Below, piece by piece: positions 58,274 through 64,000 of a stretch of DNA of 64,000 bases (positions are counted from its first letter, which is position 1; every line of letters begins with the position of its first letter). The translations under genes were made by a program, and so were the position numbers. The DNA is from Anthopleura xanthogrammica (taxonomy: Eukaryota > Cnidaria > Anthozoa > Actiniaria > Actiniidae). The stretch covers positions 4,624,001 to 4,688,000 of the forward strand of contig OZ025216.1 in assembly GCA_964019055.1 (NCBI GenBank). Reading direction: 5' to 3'. Under the pieces are notes generated by a model that was not told the DNA's origin, made no database searches, and saw nothing but the letters and a program-made list of their open reading frames with translations.

Positions 58274-58843
58274 TTAGTTCTTAGATTGAATAATTTTCTT
58301 CATGTCTTTACACGAAATACAATATGGTAGTTCTAATCCTAAGCGATTACTTCTAACATTAACGTCCTCCTTGGAAATTTGCCCACCACAACCGTGACAA
58401 ATATTCTGGCTTGCTAAGTGACTGCAGTAGAATGCTCTCTCGATCTTATCACTACAGCTCAATCCTTTGGTGTAAATCTTGTGATCCAGAGGATGTCCTG
58501 GTTCAAACAGTGAACTTCCGCATGAAAAAATCCTTTTTTCTATACTTTCAAAGAGCAGTGTCTTTAGCTTGGATGAGAGTGGCTTGTTCGAGTAAACACA
58601 GCGAATCTTTTGACATCGAAAGCATTTGATGACTGCACAGACTTTTTGCCCCGTGTAAGCAGGAACTACGAGTCTTCTGGCTGGAGATAAGCTCTTGATT
58701 TCAAATTCTTCTCGAGGTTCGTCCTCTGGCTTGCCGGCGGTTTTGCTGGAAGAAAGACAAGTCGGCCTAAAATCGGTGAGGATGAAAATCTTTCTCATAT
58801 CCTTGGGGTGGTAAAATTTTTGTACCAAGCGATATGCTGCCAT
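58274..58843 (-). CDS. Cys-rich putative zinc-binding protein, single exon, 189 aa
   Basis: Open frame starting MAAYRLVQKFYH at 58,843. The conserved core matches the 206-aa paralogue 2.2 kb to the left: AYTGQKVCAVIKCFRCQKIRC, FSCGSSLFEPGHPL, FYCSHL, CHGCGGQI and SNRLGLELPYCISC. Cysteines come in CxxC pairs, consistent with zinc binding; no catalytic motif is seen. Both genes are on the same strand and share a C-terminal end close to the last CxxC. The family and function are not recognised. The inverted-repeat element next to its stop codon (58,257) is a likely coincidence. Confidence 0.68.
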   Translation of the reverse strand: MAAYRLVQKFYHPKDMRKIFILTDFRPTCLSSSKTAGKPEDEPREEFEIKSLSPARRLVVPAYTGQKVCAVIKCFRCQKIRCVYSNKPLSSKLKTLLFESIEKRIFSCGSSLFEPGHPLDHKIYTKGLSCSDKIERAFYCSHLASQNICHGCGGQISKEDVNVRSNRLGLELPYCISCKDMKKIIQSKN

Positions 58844-59670
58844 TTCTAGCTATAGATGAAACGCAGTTTCTTTGCCACTGCTTATATGCCAAAATCTTGG
58901 AAGTTTTTTTTAGTTCTTTGCGGCTTTTGATGGGTTTGGCATATAGGAAGGGCAAGACGAAGTAATTAGTTATAGAAAAATATAATTGTCCTTCAAGAAC
59001 CTTATTTATCTTCTAAGAACGAGAAGCGGACTGCTTTGGAGTTGAGAGTCGCCAGTTATTCCAGAAAGATCGTCGAAACGAAAATCAGTGGAAGTACTGG
59101 TAAAACCCTTAATCGATCAATGTGTTTTAATAAAATTTTTGAGATTAATAATTTAACTAATTAAGCAGTGGAATTCGCCCTTTTACGAGTAAAGAATTAT
59201 CTTATCGTAAGGAAACATTTTGGAGACTTTTAATTGGCTTCCGTGCGCTCTAGACCAATAAAAAAGCGACCCAAAAACACAAACAACTGGCCAGCCAATC
59301 AAAACGTTCGTAAGACTATTCAACCAATCAAAAAGGAAGACCTCTGACGTCATTTTTTTTCAGTCTGAAACTGAAAAATAGCAGAATTTTGAGACATACA
59401 ATATTAGATCTAACTATTGTATTATTTCGAATCAGATTTCATTTAACTTCTAACAGATTTCTAATTATGTAATAAAATACTTCTAATTAATGAAGAAAGA
59501 CTTAGAATTCTGGTTTTAATCATCACGGAATGATTAGCGATCAATCTTGAATCTAGCGAAGTATTCCGGCGACACTAATTTAACAGGCATGCGTACGTGT
59601 TGTTGAACAGAAAAATGAATGCATTCAAAATTTATTTGGACAAAGTGAAAATATGATTCCCAAAATATTT
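58844..59670. other. Intergenic, no gene seen
   Basis: Upstream flank of the 189-aa gene. Several short ccaatcaaa/ttggctt motifs occur near 59,230-59,330. Nothing coding is recognised. Confidence 0.6.
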
Positions 59671-59671
59671 A

Positions 59672-59890
59672 TAACTTATTGCGATTTTGAGCCGCCAATA
59701 CGGGTTTATATTGATGGCGTTGGGAGAATATATTTTCTTCCAACGCCGTCAATATACCCGTATTGGCGGCTCAAAATCGCAATAAGTTTTGTATCGCGAT
59801 TTTTCTATCAAGCGGTTATTCTGAGCCGACAATACGGGTGTATATTGGCGGCTCTCTCCCAATCAAAATTATAGGAAAATCGCGATACAC
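59672..59890. repeat. Near-perfect palindrome followed by a second nested inverted repeat
   Basis: Arms of about 52 bp (aacttattgcgattttgagc, then cgccaatacgggt; complement at 59,737-59,788) surround a loop of about 11 bases. A third, diverged copy of the core (gagccgacaatacgggtgta) follows at about 59,823, within a second inverted repeat, gtatcgcgattttt / aaaatcgcgatac (59,791-59,889). Confidence 0.88.
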
Positions 59891-59896
59891 CTCGTT

Positions 59897-59955
59897 ACCT
59901 TGGATGTAATGTTTTCCCATTTCAGACCACATGCCATTCCCTAGAGTCTCATTTC
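59897..59955. repeat. Half of a family Z inverted-repeat element
   Basis: gatgtaatgttttcccattt, then cagaccacatgccattccct: the left end only of the family described at 47,126 and 63,222. Confidence 0.65.
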
Positions 59956-61180
59956 ATTTTTTAAAGGGTGCGCAAGAGAATAAATATATTGGCATAATTT
60001 TATCTGCCGAGTTTTGAGAAAATCTATCGAGTGCAAACAGCTGAATGCGCGACGAAAATAGGCCTAAAAATTCACTATAAAAATAATACATCGATCGATT
60101 TTTTTGGGCGAACAGGTGGACAAAATTTTGAAACACCACTGTTAGACAGCAAACGCGACTCAAAGGTTAATTTTCGAATACACCGTCACGGTTTGAGTTA
60201 AAAGGGTAAATGTTTGAACTACTACATGTGCTAAATTCAGAAATATCCGAATGTTTTTGATGCGATACGAGCGAGTTAAAAACACGAAATCCACTCCCAC
60301 CTCAAGATTAATTTCCGCGATAACACAAAAAAGTGACTCGCGAAAGTTGCGAGAGTTAGTAGCATTTATTCAGCAGATCATTTGTTATCTTAATACGCTT
60401 TACTACAATTTAACATTACGTTACTTATTATATCGATCAGTCTGTTTTACAACATTATTTGGGCTTTTTTATCCGTGCATATTTAAGGCCCCGTCCACAC
60501 TTTTAAGAACATGTACTGTATTTTACTCGTTTTTCGTACACCAAAATGAAATGTTCCTCAGTCGTTCTCAAAAGGGCTACTTGAAAAAGCAGGGCTTGAA
60601 ATAACAGCCGGTCAACAGACAATGTCCGGCCAGAATTAGAGAATTTATCCGGTCAAATCTTTGCCCTGCCGGTGTATTGAGCCGTGACGTTGAACCAGAA
60701 ACGGCGTGTGACCAATCTAAAACTAATTTGGCCGGTCATCATGACCAGTGACTGACTGGCTATTTTTTTTAAGCCCTGAAAACCCAGGCTTAGGTATACC
60801 ATTGTCATGCGAATGGCAAACGCATCTTGGAACGCTGTGAGATCAAAGCAAACCATGCACCTAAGCAGGCCCAGTGGACAGAGATCAGCGTTTCTGAATC
60901 GTTCATGTGTGGACGGGTTGACAAACCTCCATTCCCCTTATACCGATACTAATTAGACCAGAAACTTCTTTGAGTTCTTTTTCTTACTTCAATGATTTCA
61001 TTCCTCTCAGAGTCCCAAGATAATGGGGATATTTAGGCTAACAAAAGGAACTACGAAAAGGATTCTGGTAGTAGTAGTACCAAGACGTAACAATGGGAAT
61101 GGAGAATTGAAAATGATTTCAAAAACGAAGCCCAAGTTCCTAGCTATTTTACGCTATTGCTACCATAAGGATACAAAACA
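59956..61180. other. Intergenic, no gene seen
   Basis: Short open frames occur by chance. The region 60,595-60,850 (caacagac.atg.ccgg.cag, ggccggtcat) resembles a dispersed repeat. No homology to a known protein is visible. Confidence 0.5.
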
Positions 61181-61189
61181 AAGATTTTA

Positions 61190-61450
61190 TACAGCAATGT
61201 CGTCATGCTCTCAAATGGCTTCCTTATTCGAGCCAATTAGAACAGCACACGGCATCCAATGAGAATGCTCGAATACTGTGAATGCTTTCAAATGGCTTCC
61301 ATTTTAAGCCAATCACGAAAGCACGCGGAAACTAACCAGAATGCTTTAATAGGTCTCTCAAATGGCTTCCTTATTCGAGCCAATCAGAAAAACACACTGC
61401 ATCCAATAAGAATGCCCCAATAAGGAAGCCATTTCAGAGCCACTACGATA
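61190..61450. repeat. Direct and inverted copies of a 60-80-bp unit
   Basis: The core caaatggcttcc...gagccaat..gaa..cacac..catccaat.agaatgc occurs at about 61,213, 61,287 (diverged) and 61,358, and ends inverted as aataaggaagccatttcaga at 61,420-61,439. It fits a fragmented inverted-repeat element. Confidence 0.65.
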
Positions 61451-61751
61451 TTGCATGCCTCCCATTAAAGAATACCATTCGTATTATCATTACTAGAAAG
61501 ATATTGTTTGTTAGTTTCTCGATAAGAAATTGATGAAATATCAAAAATCTAGCATGAGGGCATAATCTATGAACAAGTACTCTTCAACCTACGAATGAAT
61601 CGCTTCCTAAATACAAAAACATTTAGGCAAGCCTATCTCGTTCCCAGACCCCGCGTTCTTCTCGCTGACTTGTATGCTACTGCTGACCAGTAGGAACGCA
61701 GGCTTTCGGGACTAAATCGATATTGATGTGGATAGCCCAGTTCATATACAG

Positions 61752-62007
61752 CTATTTCAAAAAAAGGTTGGTGAAGGTTTTGTTGCATGTTGCACATCGC
61801 TTACTAAGCTTGAAATGTATTATATTCCGGCATATGTTAATAATGTCAGCACAGAAGAAAATATGCTGGAAAAACCTGCAGAACTGAGTTTGTGGAAATA
61901 CCATATTGTTGTGACCTTTCCGGCTCTGCTTGAATTTACATCACCCATACTTCATTTCGGGCTTGGTATGCAACATGCAACAAAACCCTCAACAACCTTT
62001 TTTGACT
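61752..62007. mobile_element. 256-bp inverted-repeat element (MITE-like)
   Basis: Terminal arms: caaaaaaaggttggtgaagg, then ttttgttgcatgttgca on the left, and tgcaacatgcaacaaaaccc, then tcaacaacctttttt on the right. The frame that spans it (61,728-62,009) is a by-product of the repeat, not a gene. Confidence 0.8.
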
Positions 62008-62792
62008 GAAATACTTTTTGTATTGAGTGCGGTTTGCTTGTATTTCAGTTGGTTTACCACTCTTTACTTGGAAGGTTTAAAGTGAAATAGAAATAACAAA
62101 GAATGAATGTCTTGCATGGCGTGCGCAAGGTTTACACCTTTTTGTGCCGTATGGTTTTTAGAAGAATACACATGTTAGCTTGAGCATATAGAATGTTACC
62201 ATAGAAAATGTACCCTAGTTTTTAACGCCTAACATGACGATCCTTTTTGGGAGTTCCTGTGGTTATAAAACCATTTGTACTAATGGAAAACAAAGATTAT
62301 CATCGAAATAGAAGTATTACGTTATTGGGCCGATCTTACTTACCGACTAAAGATAAAGCCTTCTTTGGGGTTCCTGTGGTAATCCTCGAACCACAGGAAG
62401 CCCAGTTAAAGCTTTGGGTTCGAAAAAACCACAGCAAACGGCACGACACGTTTGGTCAGTCGGTTTATTGGTCGGCCGGTTGTTGGGTTGGTTGGTTGGT
62501 TGGTCGGGTAGGATGGTTAGTTTGGTTTTTGGATCGTTCCAGTCAAGAAACTGTCGCTTATTCTAATATAAAAGAGTATTATCCTTGCAACGAATCCTAG
62601 AGGTAAATATTCTATCAGCGTGATTTTAGCGTAATTTTTATGATTAGGAGGCCTGGACCTTTCCTGACAAAACGCGCAAATCTGAAAATCAATTTCAGTA
62701 ATAAGACTAGCAGTGCATTATGGGTTATCAGTGTGAGGTTATCAAAAGTAACACATTACATAACACCTTAGGGTTGACATCAAAGGTTTCTT

Positions 62793-63753
62793 CTATTCAT
62801 CACTCTTTGGTTTTTCAGTATCACTGGCTCCGTCAACCCGTTCTACAGATCCCCTGTTTTGTTTGTTGAGAATCTTCTTCAGTGAGTCACTCATGTAGTA
62901 TGGCTTCTCGGGACTGCCATCGTTACGCTCAATATCCTCCACTGAAAAAAACAACGATACCTTCAATACAGCAGCGAATCAATGGGGGAGAGGCAAGGGA
63001 CCAAGGTTCATAATCAACGTCTTTAATTACAAAGTATAACCAATTTACGGCGGTCAGTTTAGGGGAGGCAAAGCTTTATTAATTTTAAAAACGACGTCAA
63101 TTTTGACTTCGTAAAGAGGGAATGACGTCATATTTGATGTTGACGCCATTTTATCAATGGTAGAAAACAACATATTGTAATTTTTTTAAAACTACAATAA
63201 ATTCAATAGACATTTTCGGCTTGGGCGTAATGTTTTCCCATTTCAGACAACTCGTCATTCCCTAGAGTATCATTTCTTTGTTTACTGCTATTTTCATAAA
63301 CATGCGAACTCGGTAGCTGCGAGCTGCACGCTGAAATTTGGTTTATCGCTTCCATCAATCAAAAATAATCAGTCGGTACCTTTTATATTTATGATTGGCG
63401 GCAGTGAAAAACCAAATTCCAGCGAGCAACTCGCAATCACAGAGTTCGCATATTTATGAAAATTGCAGTAATGGTTGCACATGAGAAGACACATGAATAT
63501 GGACACAACTTAAACACAGAATCTTATCCTCCAAGCTATGGGATGACATGTGGTCTGAAATGATAAAAAATGTTACGCCCACCGTACACCGAAAAGTATA
63601 TATAGTAAATTAAGAGAGGTAGGCAAGCATGGTAGGGAGTAGGTGGATGTCAGTAATATGATACTTACAGAAGCAAAGGAAGATAGTATCGATGCACATG
63701 TCGTACACATCAAAGAACAACACGGTCACCACATAGGCAAAGATGATGGTGAT
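62793..63753 (-). CDS. SLC44A: Choline transporter-like protein, last two coding exons (partial, runs off right edge)
   Basis: Exon 63,669-63,753 encodes ITIIFAYVVTVLFFDVYDMC and IDTIFLCF, the end of a hydrophobic transmembrane segment. Exon 62,793-62,941 encodes LEDIERNDGSPEKPYYMSDS and LKKILNKQN, then a 20-residue polar tail and TAG. The ERNDG..(K/R)PY(Y/F)MS..LKK(I/L)LNK signature is diagnostic of the cytosolic C-terminus of SLC44A/CTL proteins (CTL2-like). These are multi-pass membrane transporters of choline and related amines. Phase at the junction is consistent (T|TG). Upstream exons must lie beyond 64,000. The intron holds a family Z element. Which CTL paralogue this is cannot be decided from 76 residues. 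Confidence 0.9.
63222..63586. mobile_element. Complete family Z inverted-repeat element in the SLC44A intron
   Basis: Ends ttgggcgtaatgttttccca and the complement ...aaaaatgttacgccca; arms include catttcaga / tctgaaatg. The interior has a second inverted pair (gcgaactc / gagttcgc; accaaattcc / gaaatttggt). It is the best-preserved of the copies. Confidence 0.82.
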
Positions 63754-64000
63754 CTACAATAACAATAATAAACTTAGTATAAAGGTATCAATTTTATTTT
63801 TGAAATTTGAAACTATTCTAGGCCAGCTGATCATAAATAGTGACTTAGAAATGATGTCACTGCAAAACTGAGGCGTCATGAAGCCTGTAAATATTGACTT
63901 ATAAAAATTTATATCTGAGATAAATCTAGATTTTCAGGGCTGAGAGGTTTTCGATATTTTATATACGTTTACTAAGATATTCATTATTGAGTGGAAAAAT

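Noticed and set aside
61728..62009. 93-residue plus-strand frame
   Set aside because: Both ends coincide with the terminal inverted repeats of a MITE-like element.

Overview
This is eukaryotic, animal nuclear DNA. Genes have spliced exons with GT-AG borders and clear animal orthologues (KIFBP, GORAB, an SLC44/CTL choline-transporter-like gene). Non-coding DNA is AT-rich and crowded with LINEs, SINEs, inverted-repeat elements and microsatellites. The LINE types, short dispersed repeats and gene style suggest an invertebrate, most likely a cnidarian such as an anthozoan. That is inference; no species can be named from the window.

Left part (1-33,217): a tandem family of three paralogous genes, all on the minus strand. 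The two complete copies (25,800-33,217 and 14,519-22,265) each join into open nine-exon frames of 788 and 739 codons. They encode an unusual architecture: a beta-trefoil-like domain whose first repeat is separated from the other two by four exons, each carrying a pair of Tudor-like 'FDDGD' modules, followed by a Gly/Tyr/Pro-rich tail. The third copy (3,803-6,528) is decayed: one cassette exon has a nonsense codon and has lost most of its length. Its downstream part is interrupted by a 22-bp tandem array and a 3.2-kb 5'-truncated LINE at the left edge. Between copies two and three lies an 8-kb gene-poor stretch with a 1-kb-armed inverted repeat, itself interrupted by an 836-bp element with a 15-bp target duplication.

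Middle (35,400-53,900): an intronless gene for a predicted N-myristoylated protein (minus), GORAB (plus, four exons), a 13-exon medium-chain zinc dehydrogenase closest to bacterial-type threonine 3-dehydrogenase (minus), and KIFBP (plus, five exons). The dehydrogenase and KIFBP start codons are 434 bp apart and divergent. KIFBP intron 2 holds a second LINE. A dehydrogenase intron holds a hammerhead-ribozyme-like motif of the Penelope-associated type.

Right part (54,000-64,000): a tRNA-derived SINE, two paralogous single-exon Cys-rich proteins (minus), several nested inverted-repeat elements, and the last two coding exons of an SLC44A gene on the minus strand that runs off the right edge. Gene models were assembled by eye from splice signals, phase and homology remembered from the families; no database search was run.
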